This document shows positions 15,412 to 24,495 of a DNA stretch of 64,000 nt, one piece after another (the first letter of the stretch is position 1; each line of letters opens with the position of its first letter). The notes beneath the pieces are model-generated. The model had not been told where the DNA came from. It saw only the letters and a program-made list of their open reading frames with translations, and did not search any database. The position numbers and the translations under genes are program-made. The stretch spans positions 62,001 to 126,000 of the forward strand of contig CAVOQV010000011.1 in the NCBI GenBank assembly GCA_963698435.1. The letters run 5' to 3'. The DNA is from Sva-07 sp963698435. GTDB lineage: Bacteria; Actinomycetota; Acidimicrobiia; Acidimicrobiales; Ilumatobacteraceae.

Positions 15412-15608
15412 GATCTAGCTGCTGTTCGCTGCGCTGCGAGATCTGGCGACCGCCGCGGATGCGGGGACGGCGGTGTCCCGGAGCCGGATCGCCGTGTCGC
15501 AGTTCCTCACTGACGGTTGGAGACCGCAAGCCGCGGGACAGAGAGACGACGTGGGTGAGCTGCTGGATGGCTGTCGAGCGGATCACCCGCCAGATCGGCG
15601 CAGTGGGC

Positions 15609-16373
15609 TCAGTCCCAGCGGAAGAACCACAATGCCGGGGCGCCAGCGGCGAAGGCGTATGCGGCGAGCACCGCGAGATCGGTGGCGTTCCAGCCGTACC
15701 CGAACCACGGGTCCTGCACGGCGGTGACGAGGTAGGTCAGCGGTAGCAGGCCCCCGATGTCGCGAAGACCTGAGGGAAGGACCGCGCGCGGCGGGCCCGT
15801 GCCAGAGATCAGCCACATTGCGAAGAACAGCAAGAGGCCGATGCCCTGCGCCGAGCGACTGCTCCGAACCACGGTCGCGAGCAACAGCCCGATCGCTCCG
15901 AACGCCGCTGTTCCGAACACGAGAGCGACCACGACCCCGATCAGGTCCTTCGGCAGCATCACGTCGTAGGCGAGCCACGCCACGACGCCCATCACCAGGG
16001 CGCCAGCGACGAAGGTCACCAGCGCGAGCGTGAGTTGGGCGCTGACGAGGACCCACACCGAGACCGACGAAGCTCGCAGGCGCCGAAGAATCCCGCGCTC
16101 GCGGTACCCGGACAGGTTGATCGGAAGCGTCATCAGCCCGAGCGCGGCGATGATCACGGCCACCGACGCCGCCGTGTAATAGTCGGCCGGCGTCACACCC
16201 CGCCATACCAGCATGCCGTTCTCGGTGTCTCGGGCGTTGGCCTGATCGTTCCCGAAGACGGCTGAGAGCAGCATCATCATCATCAACGGGAACGCGAGCA
16301 CGAAGACGATCGAGAAGGGCTCCCGACGAAACAGCCGGAACTCGGCGCGTGTCATTGCGAGGTAGCCGCGCAT
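15609..16373 (-). CDS. ABC-2 type transporter permease
   Basis: A 254-residue integral membrane protein with six helices: an N-terminal cytoplasmic amphipathic stretch (MTRAEFRLFRREPFS), a first helix IVFVLAFPLMMMMLLSAVFG, and the ABC-2 signature region GLMTLPINLSGYRERGILRRLRASSVSVWVLVSAQL. It exports an unknown substrate together with the ATPase encoded immediately upstream on the same strand. The ATPase stop lies 5 bp before ATG 16373, so the genes are translationally coupled. DrrB-like drug or lipid exporters have this size and arrangement. Confidence 0.88.
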   Translation of the reverse strand: MRGYLAMTRAEFRLFRREPFSIVFVLAFPLMMMMLLSAVFGNDQANARDTENGMLVWRGVTPADYYTAASVAVIIAALGLMTLPINLSGYRERGILRRLRASSVSVWVLVSAQLTLALVTFVAGALVMGVVAWLAYDVMLPKDLIGVVVALVFGTAAFGAIGLLLATVVRSSRSAQGIGLLLFFAMWLISGTGPPRAVLPSGLRDIGGLLPLTYLVTAVQDPWFGYGWNATDLAVLAAYAFAAGAPALWFFRWD

Positions 16374-16378
16374 CACGA

Positions 16379-17287
16379 TCAGCCCCGGATCGTCCGTCCG
16401 GTCAAGACCAGGAAGGCGTCTTCGACCGTCGGGCGGTCGACGCGCAGGTCGAGCGGGACGATCCCGTGCGCAACCAGCTCGGACGCGACGAGCGCCAACA
16501 CCGCGCCGGTTCCACGCACCTCGACCGCATCCCCACGGCGAGTCAGCGACTCCACCACGTCGAGCCGCTCCACCCAACCCAAGTCGGGCTCCTGCGTCGT
16601 GAAGCGCACGACAGACCGCAACCCAAGCCCGTCGATCAAGCCCTGAGGCGTGTCGAGCGCAATCACCCTCCCGTCGTCGACGACGGCGACGCGGTCACAA
16701 AGGTGCTCCGCTTCGTCCATGAAGTGCGTCACCAAGACCACCGTCGTGCCATCTTGGCGGATCTCCCGAATGAGATCCCATGTCGCTCGTCGGGCCTGAG
16801 GATCCAACCCTTGAGTGAGCTCATCGAGGAAGACGAGCTCGGGGGCGTTGATGAACGCAAGCGCAATGAAGAGGCGCTGGCGCTGACCGCCCGACAAGGT
16901 GTCGAAAGCCTGATCGCGCTGCTCCTGCAACCGCCATCGACTGAGCAGCTCATCGCAGTCCACGGGGTTGCGGGCGAACGCGGCGAACAATTCCAGCGAC
17001 TCGGCGACCCTCAACCGACCGGGGAGCGCAGCGTCCTGGAGCTGCGAGCCAATGCGCTGCCTCAGCTCGGCAGCCTCGGTCATCGGGTTCAGTCCGAGAA
17101 CACGAATCGTCCCGCCGTCGGCATCGCGCAGACCCTGGATGCACTCCACGGTCGTCGTCTTGCCGGCGCCGTTCGGCCCGAGTATTCCGAAGATCTCTCC
17201 GCTCTCGACACTGAACGAGAGGTCGTCGACGGCGACGACTCGACCATACGTCTTGTGCAAGTGATCCACAGTGATCACCGCTGTCAT
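16379..17287 (-). CDS. ABC transporter ATP-binding protein (DrrA/ABC-2 type)
   Basis: A 302-residue ATPase. Walker A is GPNGAGKTTT (about 38-47), the Q-loop lies near SQLQD, the signature LSGGQRQR and Walker B LVFLDELTQGLD follow, and the switch His is in VTHFMDE. The usual DEPT is DELT here, a tolerated variant. The C-terminal 80 residues form the ABC-2-associated regulatory extension ending in VEDAFLVLTGR. ATG 17287 is preceded by GGAGGT. Partner of the permease directly downstream. Confidence 0.92.
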   Translation of the reverse strand: MTAVITVDHLHKTYGRVVAVDDLSFSVESGEIFGILGPNGAGKTTTVECIQGLRDADGGTIRVLGLNPMTEAAELRQRIGSQLQDAALPGRLRVAESLELFAAFARNPVDCDELLSRWRLQEQRDQAFDTLSGGQRQRLFIALAFINAPELVFLDELTQGLDPQARRATWDLIREIRQDGTTVVLVTHFMDEAEHLCDRVAVVDDGRVIALDTPQGLIDGLGLRSVVRFTTQEPDLGWVERLDVVESLTRRGDAVEVRGTGAVLALVASELVAHGIVPLDLRVDRPTVEDAFLVLTGRTIRG

Positions 17288-17986
17288 GGTCCGCACCTCC
17301 AGGAGGTCGCCCACGACGACGGATGCTCCCGGTCCAACGCCACTCGGTTCTCCGTGCCGACTTGCTGCATCAGCCGCGTTCTTCCCGACCGCCTCCTGGT
17401 GCGCGGACGGCCAACCATCAGCGCCAGCACGTCGCTTTCCTCGGTCCGGGGCATCCATCCATGTTGACAGGTCCTTCCGAGGAGTCAGACCCGAGCAGCG
17501 GCGAGTTGCAGGGGACCGTCACGATCTCGGTGGCCGACGGGTGCGCCACACTTACCGATCCAGACTCGGCGGGCGAGCCGGTGGACCACGTGCGTACCAC
17601 CGCGTTCGAACCCGTTGTTCGTGTGGGGTGACGACACGACTGCTGCCTCGGTCAATCTCATACGGGTCCCGCCAGGCACCGGGCTTGAGCGAACACAGGG
17701 CGACTCCTTCGACGTGTCCCACGACATGGCATCCGGGTGGGTCGTGCACCTCGGCGGCGAGAACGCGACGTGCCAGGATCGCGTGATCACGCGTCGGGTT
17801 CGCAGTGTCAGGATCGTCTGCCTCCGCGCAGTCGTCCGTGATGCCCACTCCGATGGGCAGCCATGCTGCCACGCAGGGTGACGAACTTCTCAAGTCTGTC
17901 AAGAACCTGCCGATATCTGAAACGTCATCGGGTTCCGGCGTGCACACGGCGGAGTCCGTCGCCGCAACGATTGGCAGGTTCCGCTC
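17288..17986. other. Long intergenic region with possible gene remains
   Basis: 699 bp without an intact gene. Only the segment 17461-17881 shows coding-like sequence, in two frames (annotated separately). The rest shows nothing I can assign apart from the shared upstream region of the ABC operon. Confidence 0.5.
17461..17881 (+). pseudogene. Possible frameshifted small gene
   Basis: ATG 17461 opens a frame with acidic, β-rich composition (LQGTVTISVADGCATLTDPD) that ends after about 56 residues. A frame shifted by one base continues with similar character (FVWGDDTTAASVNLIRVPPG, then DSFDVSHDMASGWVVHLGGE) to a stop at 17881. Together they look like one small, possibly secreted or β-sandwich protein broken near 17600-17615. 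No family is recognised. It could also be chance open frame in GC-rich DNA. Confidence 0.3.
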
Positions 17987-18985
17987 ATGACTGATCCCAA
18001 CACCACCAACAGCTCACTTCCGCCACTTGGAGCGGTTGCGCCTGCGGCCTCGACGCCGCCGCCGCCCCCGCCGCCCCGTCCTGTGATGGGCAACGCCTCG
18101 GCGGCCGCCCCCGAGGATGCCACGCAGCCCGTCGAGCCGTCGTCGACTCCTCCGGGTCCGCGTCGCTCGCTCGTGTTCGGTCTCGTCGCGGTGCTCGCCG
18201 TCGGTGGCATCGCCGCCGGAATCCTCGTCGGAACGGGCGGAGACTCCTCGGACGAGTCCGGTTCCGTCGCCGCCGCGCCCGTGACCGCACCGGCGAGTGC
18301 GCCGGCCACCACGGTTGCGCCGCCGGCGACCACCGCCGCGCCCACCACGGTCGCGCCGACAACGGCTGCGCCCACCACGACCGCCGCACCGACCACCACG
18401 CAGGCGCCCCCGACCACCCAGGCCGGCCCGTCGTATCCGACGCTTCCCGACGGTTCGCCCGAACCGATCCTGGCGATCTACGACGGTCCGGTCGTCCGGG
18501 TCGCCGGCTGGGTCCCCAGCGAGGAAAAGGCCGCCCAGCTCGAAGGTCTCGCGCTCGCGAACAGCACCGACCCCTCAGCGCAGGTCGAGGCGATCTGGTC
18601 GATCGACCCGTCCGTGCCGTTGAACATCGGGACCCGCGTCATCGAGATGAACTCGCCTCGCTTCCCCCCGGGCAGCGCCGATGTCACCCCCGAACACGCG
18701 CTGCAGCTCGACCGGGTTGCCGGCGTGATGAACCTGCTCCCGAACGTGACGGCCACGGTCGTCGGTCACGCCGACCAGGTCGGCGACGAGACTGCGAACT
18801 ACGTGCTGTCCGAAGCTCGTGCCGTCTCGGTGGTGCGTTACCTGGTGAGCCAGGGAGTCGACCCGTCCCGCCTGTCCGCCCGGGCGGTCGGCGAGCAGGA
18901 TCTGCTCTCGGAAGACGAGTCGGCGGCGTCGCTCGCCCTGAACCGTCGCACCGAGTTCATCTTCTACGGACTCCTCGCCGACTGA
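17987..18985 (+). CDS. Membrane-anchored OmpA-family (peptidoglycan-binding) protein
   Basis: A 332-residue protein. A proline-rich cytoplasmic N-terminus with a run of Pro (25-31) is followed by one membrane helix (SLVFGLVAVLAVGGIAAGILVG, about 60-82), a long Thr/Ala/Pro linker (about 95-150) and a BON-like/OmpA C-terminus. In the latter, FPPGSADVTPEHALQLDRVA, VVGHADQVGDETANYVLSEARAVSVVRYLVSQGVDPSRLSARAVGE and NRRTEFI match the OmpA/MotB peptidoglycan-binding pattern, including the conserved Asp and Arg. The domain probably tethers the envelope to the cell wall. The mycobacterial analogue is ArfA. The gene stands alone. Confidence 0.85.
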   Translation: MTDPNTTNSSLPPLGAVAPAASTPPPPPPPRPVMGNASAAAPEDATQPVEPSSTPPGPRRSLVFGLVAVLAVGGIAAGILVGTGGDSSDESGSVAAAPVTAPASAPATTVAPPATTAAPTTVAPTTAAPTTTAAPTTTQAPPTTQAGPSYPTLPDGSPEPILAIYDGPVVRVAGWVPSEEKAAQLEGLALANSTDPSAQVEAIWSIDPSVPLNIGTRVIEMNSPRFPPGSADVTPEHALQLDRVAGVMNLLPNVTATVVGHADQVGDETANYVLSEARAVSVVRYLVSQGVDPSRLSARAVGEQDLLSEDESAASLALNRRTEFIFYGLLAD

Positions 18986-19005
18986 CCGGCGCTGATCGGC
19001 CGTCA

Positions 19006-19057
19006 CGTTTGCGTGCGGATTCGGGTCGGGCGGTCCCCCCGAATCCGCACACGAACG
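19006..19057. repeat. 52-bp palindromic repeat, copy B
   Basis: An imperfect palindrome starting CGTTTGCGTGCGGATTCGGG and ending with ATCCGCACACGAACG, 21 bp after the OmpA-family stop. Same length and layout as copies A, C and D. Confidence 0.85.
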
Positions 19058-19125
19058 ATGTGGGGAGGGTCTGGGGCGTTGCACGGTACGGTGGACGGGA
19101 ACCGACGCAACCGAGACGAGACATC

Positions 19126-19389
19126 ATGGTCAAGAAGAAGGTCCCCGCCACCCGTTGGCACGACGGCAGCACCCCGATCGAGGAGCTGCCTGCCGACGAG
19201 CAGCTGGCCCACCAACTCGTCAGCGAGCGCGCCGATCTCGCTCCGTCGGTCGAGCGGATCATGAACGCCGAACTCAACGAGGAACAGCGCAACCATGCGT
19301 TGAACGCCTTCAACGTCTCGCTCGACAACCCGGGTGATCCGAACCGCGATCCCCGCACGGCGATCGCCAACGCCCTGACCGCAGCCTGA
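19126..19389 (+). CDS. Small conserved-looking hypothetical protein
   Basis: An 87-residue acidic protein beginning MVKKKVPATRWHDGSTPIEELPADEQLAHQLVSE. No membrane segment or known motif is seen; the C-terminal half (ELNEEQRNHALNAFNVSLDNPGDPNRDPRTAIANALT) is helical with an NPGDPNRDPRT turn. A purine-rich GAGACGAGACATC precedes the ATG. It lies between two copies of the 52-bp palindrome (B upstream; C after the next gene). Function unknown; the codon usage and clean start and stop support a real gene. Confidence 0.6.
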   Translation: MVKKKVPATRWHDGSTPIEELPADEQLAHQLVSERADLAPSVERIMNAELNEEQRNHALNAFNVSLDNPGDPNRDPRTAIANALTAA

Positions 19390-19480
19390 TCTGGGCCGGA
19401 CCTGAGCCCGACCTGGGCCCGGGGCGCCCGGCGACCGGCCCCCTGTGACGGGTGCGACTAAGAAAAGTTGAGTCTGGCTG

Positions 19481-19492
19481 TATCATGTTTGC
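19481..19492 (+). promoter_or_regulatory. Probable -10 element for a leaderless transcript
   Basis: TATCAT at 19481-19486 sits 6 bp before the ATG at 19493, in an unusually AT-rich stretch (AAGAAAAGTTGAGT at 19459-19472). With normal spacing transcription would begin at the start codon, and no Shine-Dalgarno sequence is present. Confidence 0.4.
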
Positions 19493-20086
19493 ATGATCTC
19501 GGTCGAACTCATCGGAATCCAGGTCGATCCTCTCAGTGGCGCCGCCGCGGTCGTCCTGCGCGAGCACGACGCACCCAATCGCCTGTTGCCGATCATCGTC
19601 GGTCAGGCCGATGCCAGCTCGATCGCCATCGCCGCGAGCGGTTCGCGCCTGCCGCGCCCGATGACCCACGACCTGTTGGCCAGCGTGGTCGACGCGCTCG
19701 ACGGCCACCTCGACGCCGTCGAGGTCACCGAGCTGCACGAGGGATCGTTCCTCGCCGACCTCATGCTCAGCGGCCCCGCAGGTCAACGCCGGATCGACAC
19801 GCGACCATCGGACGCCATCGCGCTGGCAGTGCGCCTCCAAGCGCCATTGTTCGTGAGCGAAGCGGTGCTCGACGAGGCCGGCGCGCTGCCGGAGATCGAG
19901 CCGGAGGCCGATCAGCCGGCCCTCGATGCGGCGATCGACGCCGAAGTCGACCAGTTCCGGGCGTTCCTCGACGAACTCGACCCGACCGACTTCATCGACA
20001 CCACGGCGACCGAGACCGAGACCGATGTCGACCCCGACAACGAGACACCGGACGACCCCGACGCCGGGCCAACCCCGTTTGCGTGA
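19493..20086 (+). CDS. Bifunctional nuclease (DUF151) family protein
   Basis: A 197-residue protein. Residues 1-135 match the DUF151/bifunctional nuclease fold: VELIGIQVD…AAVVLREHDAPNRLLPIIVGQADASSIA, and a C-terminal RRIDTRPSDAIALAVRLQAPLFVSEAVLDEAG with the invariant RPSDAIALA motif. An acidic tail (about 140-197, rich in Asp/Glu/Thr) is added. Plant and bacterial members have reported DNase/RNase activity, but in actinobacteria the gene usually lies near MerR-type regulators and its role is unclear. The last codons (PFA and stop) lie inside palindromic repeat copy C. The start looks leaderless. Confidence 0.88.
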   Translation: MISVELIGIQVDPLSGAAAVVLREHDAPNRLLPIIVGQADASSIAIAASGSRLPRPMTHDLLASVVDALDGHLDAVEVTELHEGSFLADLMLSGPAGQRRIDTRPSDAIALAVRLQAPLFVSEAVLDEAGALPEIEPEADQPALDAAIDAEVDQFRAFLDELDPTDFIDTTATETETDVDPDNETPDDPDAGPTPFA

Positions 20087-20127
20087 CATTTCGGGTGGAC
20101 CGTCCCACCGAAATCTGCACGCAAACG
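20076..20127. repeat. 52-bp palindromic repeat, copy C
   Basis: An imperfect palindrome starting CGTTTGCGTGACATTTCGGG and ending GCACGCAAACG. It overlaps the end of the bifunctional nuclease gene, supplying the last codons and the TGA stop. Confidence 0.85.
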
Positions 20128-20247
20128 TCAACGGGGGAGGTGCGCTGGTGATCGGGACGGGTCGTTAGGAATCGCAACAGGGTGGATCACTAGGGTGGAC
20201 GGCCGGACCCGGACCGTCCGGCGTCGCCCGATCAGACAGGAATCCCC

Positions 20248-21420
20248 ATGCGCGAAGCAGTCTTCGTTTCCTATGCCCGCACCGGACTCGCCAAGGCCGG
20301 CCGTGGCGGCTTCAACATCACGCCCGCCATGACGATGGCTGCCCACGCCATCAGCAGCGCTGTCGAGAAGGCGGGCGTCGAGCCCGAACTCGTCGAGGAC
20401 GTCGCGCTCGGCAACGGGGCCCATGGCGCTGCCAACCTTGGCCGCCTCGCCTCCCTGCTCGCCGGGCTGCCCGTCACGACCGGTGGCAACACGATCCAGC
20501 GGCACTGCTCGTCGGGGCTCAACTCGATCGCCGTCGCGGCCAACCACATCCGCCTCGACGGCGTCGACTGTGCCGTCGGTGCCGGCGTCGAGTCGATCTC
20601 GATCCCGAGCCCCGGATTCGGCGGCGCGGTCAACATGGACCCCAAGCTCACCGAGATGTACCCGGCGATCTACATGGCGATGATCGAGACCGCCGACATC
20701 GTCGCCGAGCGTTACAACGTGTCGCGCGAATACCAGGACGAGTACTCCTACGAGTCGCAGATGCGCATGGCCCGGGCCCAGGAGAACGGTCTGTTCGAGG
20801 ACGAGATCGTGCCGATGGCCACCAAGATGAAGCTCGTCGACAAGGAGACCAAGGAGGAGTCGATCGTCGACTACACGGTCACCGGCGACGAGTGCAACCG
20901 TCCGACGACCACACTCGAAGGTCTGCAGAAGCTGCAGCCGGTTCGCGGCGAAGGCAACTACGTCACCGCCGGCAACGCCAGCCAGCTCTCCGACGGCGCG
21001 GCCGCCGTGGTGATGATGTCGGACGAGGAAGCATCGCGTCGCAACATCGAGCCGCTCGGCGCGTTCAAGGGCTGGGCGGTCGCCGGCTGCGAGCCCGACG
21101 AGATGGGCATCGGCCCGATCTACGCCGTGCCGAAGCTGCTGAAGCGCCACGGCCTCACCGTCGACGACATCGACATCTGGGAACTCAACGAGGCCTTTGC
21201 CAGCCAGTGTCTGTACTCACGTGACACGCTCGGCATCGACCCCGAGAAGTACAACGTCAACGGCGGCTCGATCGCCATCGGCCACCCGTTCGGCATGACC
21301 GGCACCCGCTGCGCCGGCCACGTGCTGCTCGAGGGCAAGCGTCGCAACGCCAAGTACGGCGTGGTCACGATGTGCATCGGCGGTGGCCAGGGCGCCGCCG
21401 GCCTCATCGAGATCTACTGA
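20248..21420 (+). CDS. Thiolase (acetyl-CoA acetyltransferase family)
   Basis: A 390-residue thiolase. The nucleophile Cys is in IQRHCSSGLN (C87). The NEAFASQ motif, the catalytic His in GGSIAIGHPFGMTG (about 346) and the second Cys in VTMCIGGGQG (about 376) are all present, so it should be active. It may cleave 3-ketoacyl-CoA in β-oxidation or condense acetyl-CoA. It lies next to a broken SDR and an enoyl-CoA hydratase on the opposite strand, consistent with a fatty-acid or steroid side-chain degradation neighbourhood. ATG 20248 is a good start; the upstream 160 bp contains palindrome copy C. Confidence 0.93.
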   Translation: MREAVFVSYARTGLAKAGRGGFNITPAMTMAAHAISSAVEKAGVEPELVEDVALGNGAHGAANLGRLASLLAGLPVTTGGNTIQRHCSSGLNSIAVAANHIRLDGVDCAVGAGVESISIPSPGFGGAVNMDPKLTEMYPAIYMAMIETADIVAERYNVSREYQDEYSYESQMRMARAQENGLFEDEIVPMATKMKLVDKETKEESIVDYTVTGDECNRPTTTLEGLQKLQPVRGEGNYVTAGNASQLSDGAAAVVMMSDEEASRRNIEPLGAFKGWAVAGCEPDEMGIGPIYAVPKLLKRHGLTVDDIDIWELNEAFASQCLYSRDTLGIDPEKYNVNGGSIAIGHPFGMTGTRCAGHVLLEGKRRNAKYGVVTMCIGGGQGAAGLIEIY

Positions 21421-21469
21421 CCGCTCGGCTGCGTGTCCACGAGGTGCCGGGCACGCCGTCGACAGCAGG

Positions 21470-22302
21470 TTAGGTCATGCCGCTGTCCATGATCCGTTCG
21501 AACGTGCCGGAGTAGCCGAGCTTGCCGAAGCAGCAAGGGCGTGATGCCCGGACACGATGTTGGCCAGCACGATCAGCGGACGCACCGGCGGGGTGTTCGA
21601 CCATCACCTCGGAGCGGTTCTTCTTGATGCAGCTCGACGATGACCGACGGCGACCTTCTCCGGCTTCGAGCTGCCGGCGATCAAGGGCGCATTGACACCA
21701 CCTTCGACCCAACGGTGCGCCATCCCGACGTCGGTGACCAGGCCGGGACAGACGACGGAGAAGTTGACGTGGCGTCGCGTCGTACTCGGCTCGGAGCGCG
21801 TTGGTGAAGCCGACGAGCCCGTGCTTGCTCGAGCAGTAGGCCGACTCGCCGGGCACCCCCACCTTGCCGGCCCCGGAGGAGATGTTGACCACGTGGCCTC
21901 GGTCCCGTTCGAGCATCCCCGGCACGATCGGCGTGAGTCAGCAGGATCGGTGCTTCGAGGTTGATCCGCAGCGTGTCGACGAAGTCGGACTCCGGCGCCT
22001 CGTGAAACCGACGGACGATGTCGATGCCGGCGTTGTTGACCAGGATGTCGATCGGTCCGAGTTCGGCCTCGGTCCGTTCGATCAGCCGGGCGCGATCCTC
22101 GGCGATCGAGACGTCGCCAACCGTGGCGATCGCCTTCACGCCCATCGACTCGATCTCGGTCCGCACCTGTTCGAGTTCGCTCTGCGGAGCGAGCGGCGAG
22201 AGACAGATTCACCCCCTCCTCGGCCAGCGCCTTCGCGATGTACACACCGATGCCGCGTGATGCCCCCGTGACGATGGCGGTCGTTCCCTGGAGATCGTCC
22301 AT
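21470..22302 (-). pseudogene. SDR-family oxidoreductase broken by several frameshifts
   Basis: Pieces of one short-chain dehydrogenase are spread over all three minus frames: the start MDDLQGTTAIVTGASRGIG…LSLAARSA (22302 to about 22190); IESMGVKAIATVGDVSIAEDRARLIE…DILVNNAGIDIV (to about 21960); MLERDRGHVVNISSGAGKVGVPGESAYCSSKHGLVGF (to about 21790); NFSVVCPGLVTDVGMAHRW (to about 21650); and a C-terminus KLGYSGTFERIMDSGMT. All the catalytic motifs are recognisable, but at least four shifts separate them. So many breaks point to genuine decay rather than one sequencing error. Its ATG side lies 17 bp after the enoyl-CoA hydratase stop, so the two were probably one operon. Confidence 0.8.
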
Positions 22303-22319
22303 GTCGTGACCGTAGTGCG

Positions 22320-23090
22320 TCAGCGGCCGGTGAAGTTCGGGTCGCGCTTGTCGAGGAAGGCGGCGACGCCCTCGCGATGATCGTCGGTACGGAACAGCTC
22401 GGCGAGCGACGAACTGACCCACCGGCCCAGATCGTCCCAGTCGGGATCGAGTGCCGTCCGGAGCCCGCGCTTGAGCGCCTGCACGGCGAGTGGAGGATTG
22501 GCGGCGATCGTCCCGGCGAGTTCGAGCGCCGTCGGGAGGAGTTCGTCGTGTGCAACGACGCGCGACACGAGCCGCAGGTCGTGAGCCTCGCCGGCATCGA
22601 TCACCCGGCCGGTGAACAGCAGCTCGGCGGCGTGCTCGCGTCCGACGAGTTGCGCCAGCCTGGCGAGGCCGGCCACGTCGCAGCACAACCCTCGCTTGAC
22701 GAACAGCTCGCCGAACCTGGCTCGTTCGGACGCGATGCGGATGTCGGCCATCATCGCCAACTCCATTCCCCAGCCGACCGCAGCACCGTTGACCGCCGCG
22801 ATGATCGGCACATCCGTACGCAGGAGGCTTCCCGCCGCCGGCGTGAGTCGCGGCTCTCGGTCCGTTCGTTGCAGTTCGGCGCTCGCGGCGACCATCACCT
22901 GCTTGACGTCGTCGCCCGAACAGAACGCCGGGTCACGGCCAGTGATCACCAGGCATCGGGCGGTGGTGGTGTCGACGGCATCGGCGAGCTCCGCATAGGT
23001 CGTGAACGTCAGCGCATTGCGCGCCTCGGGCCGGTCGATCGTGATGATGCCGACGTGGTTGCGTTGCTCGTAGTCGATCTCGGTGTACAC
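22320..23090 (-). CDS. Enoyl-CoA hydratase/isomerase family protein
   Basis: A 256-residue crotonase-fold protein: IITIDRPEARNALT, the oxyanion-hole segment FCSGDDVKQV, AAVNGAAVGWGMELAMMADIRIASERARFGELFVKRGLCCDVAGLARLAQLVG, and DKRDPNFTGR at the end. The catalytic Glu positions correspond to the GMELA and GELF segments. GTG 23090 gives a standard N-terminus. It precedes the degraded SDR on the same strand. It probably hydrates or isomerises an enoyl-CoA in lipid breakdown; the substrate is unknown. Confidence 0.9.
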   Translation of the reverse strand: MYTEIDYEQRNHVGIITIDRPEARNALTFTTYAELADAVDTTTARCLVITGRDPAFCSGDDVKQVMVAASAELQRTDREPRLTPAAGSLLRTDVPIIAAVNGAAVGWGMELAMMADIRIASERARFGELFVKRGLCCDVAGLARLAQLVGREHAAELLFTGRVIDAGEAHDLRLVSRVVAHDELLPTALELAGTIAANPPLAVQALKRGLRTALDPDWDDLGRWVSSSLAELFRTDDHREGVAAFLDKRDPNFTGR

Positions 23091-23215
23091 GACGATCAGC
23101 CTGTCACCCGGCCCGGTGCGCTCACGCGGCGGACCGCGGCGTGAGCCAAGAATTCTTGACCGTCGATCACCGGCCTCTCACCTGGTTCTGACCCTCGAAC
23201 ACCAGGCTGGTTCTC

Positions 23216-24443
23216 GTGGAAAATCCCGTCGCTCCTCCGTATGTCAACTCTCCGCACGCCGTTCCCGGAGAGCCCATGTTCGACAACGCGGTACCTCGGT
23301 ACTCGCCGTCGAACCCGCCCGGTGGCTCCTGGGCTCCGCCGGCCGCCGCTCCGCCATCCACCGGTCCGGTCTCGGCGCCCTCGAATCGGCCGAAGGGCCG
23401 AGCTCGGTTCGGCGCTGGGATCCTCGTCGGTGCGGCGCTCACGGGTGCCGCAGTCGCCGGGTACGCGGTCGGCCAACAGGATCCTCCGTCGACCGCTGTG
23501 CCGGCCGATTCGTCGAGCGTCACGGCGCAACCGGTCAGCGTGTCGACCGGCTCGATCGGTGATCTCGTCGCTGCAGCGCGACCCTCGGTCGTGTCCGTTC
23601 GCCAAGAGGTCACCCAGTCGGGCCCGCTCGGTCAGACGTCTCGCGGTCAGGCTGCGGGAACGGGCTTCGTGCTCTCCGCCGACGGCTACATCGTCACCAA
23701 CAACCATGTGATCGCCGAGGGCGACAGCCCGGTCGTCACCTTCGCGGACGGCACCACCGAGCCCGCCACGATCGTCGCCGGTGACCCGAGTCGCGACCTC
23801 GCCGTGCTCAAGGTCGATCGTGCGGACCTCGTACCGCTTGCCGTCGGCGACTCCGACGAGGTCCGGCTCGGCGATCAAATGATCGCTGTCGGATACGCCC
23901 TCGACCTCAACGGCGAGCCGTCGGTCACCGCGGGCATCCTGTCGGCCAAGAACCGCACGATCGTGGCGGAGAACGGCGCCCAACTCGTGAACCTCCTGCA
24001 GACCGACACGGCGATCAACCCCGGCAACTCCGGTGGACCGCTGCTCAACGGACGGGGCGAGGTGGTCGGCATCAACACCGCCATCGCCGGTCAGGCGCAG
24101 AACATCGGATTCGCGATCGCGATCACGCCGGTGATGGACGTCATCGAGGAACTCCGAGCCGGCACGCGTTCCCGACCGGGCGTTGATGGGCGTCACCACG
24201 CAACCCACCGGCGAGGGGCTCGGCGTCGAGATCGTCGAGATCGCCGACGGCTCCGGCGCTGCCGACAGTGCACTACGGGTCGGTGACGTGATCGTCGCCC
24301 TCGACGACACCGACATCACCGATCCGACGTCGCTCGGCGCTGCCGTCGCGACCTACCAGCCCGGCGACACGGTCACCGTGACCGTCGAACGCGACGGCTC
24401 CACTCAGGACGTCGCCGTCACCCTCGGCACCCGTCCCACCTGA
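23216..24443 (+). CDS. HtrA/DegP-type serine protease (S1C) with PDZ domain, frameshifted
   Basis: An N-terminal Pro-rich cytoplasmic region, a membrane helix (ARFGAGILVGAALTGAAVAGYAVG, about 63-86) and a trypsin-like domain with His in IVTNNHVIAEG, Asp in SRDLAVLKVD and Ser in INPGNSGGPLLNGRGEVVGINTAI. A PDZ domain follows (MGVTTQPTGEGLGVEIVEI, then ALRVGDVIVALDDTDITD), but in another frame. The join needs one base skipped near 24164-24171 (…EELRAGTR then VPDRALMGV). Without correction the protein loses its PDZ domain. GTG 23216 is used; ATG 23276 with GGAGAG just upstream is an alternative start. The protease would act in the envelope stress response. Confidence 0.82.
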
Positions 24444-24495
24444 TCCGGTCCGGCAGCCACGAGGGTGAGCGTGCCCGAGAAGTGGGGGTCAGCCG

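Larger units (their letters stand above)
15081..15608. other. Non-coding stretch holding the right island border
   Basis: 528 bp without a convincing gene. It contains the 19-bp repeat (15220-15238) and the displaced tRNA-Leu fragment (15357-15411). Short open frames here lack ribosome-binding sites and recognisable domains. The part from 15412 to 15608 shows nothing I can assign. Confidence 0.6.

Noticed and set aside
15305..15586. Minus-strand open frame with the peptide GGIRTHTPREW
   Set aside because: This is the well-known false protein read from the reverse strand of a tRNA-Leu sequence; the DNA is the displaced tRNA fragment.
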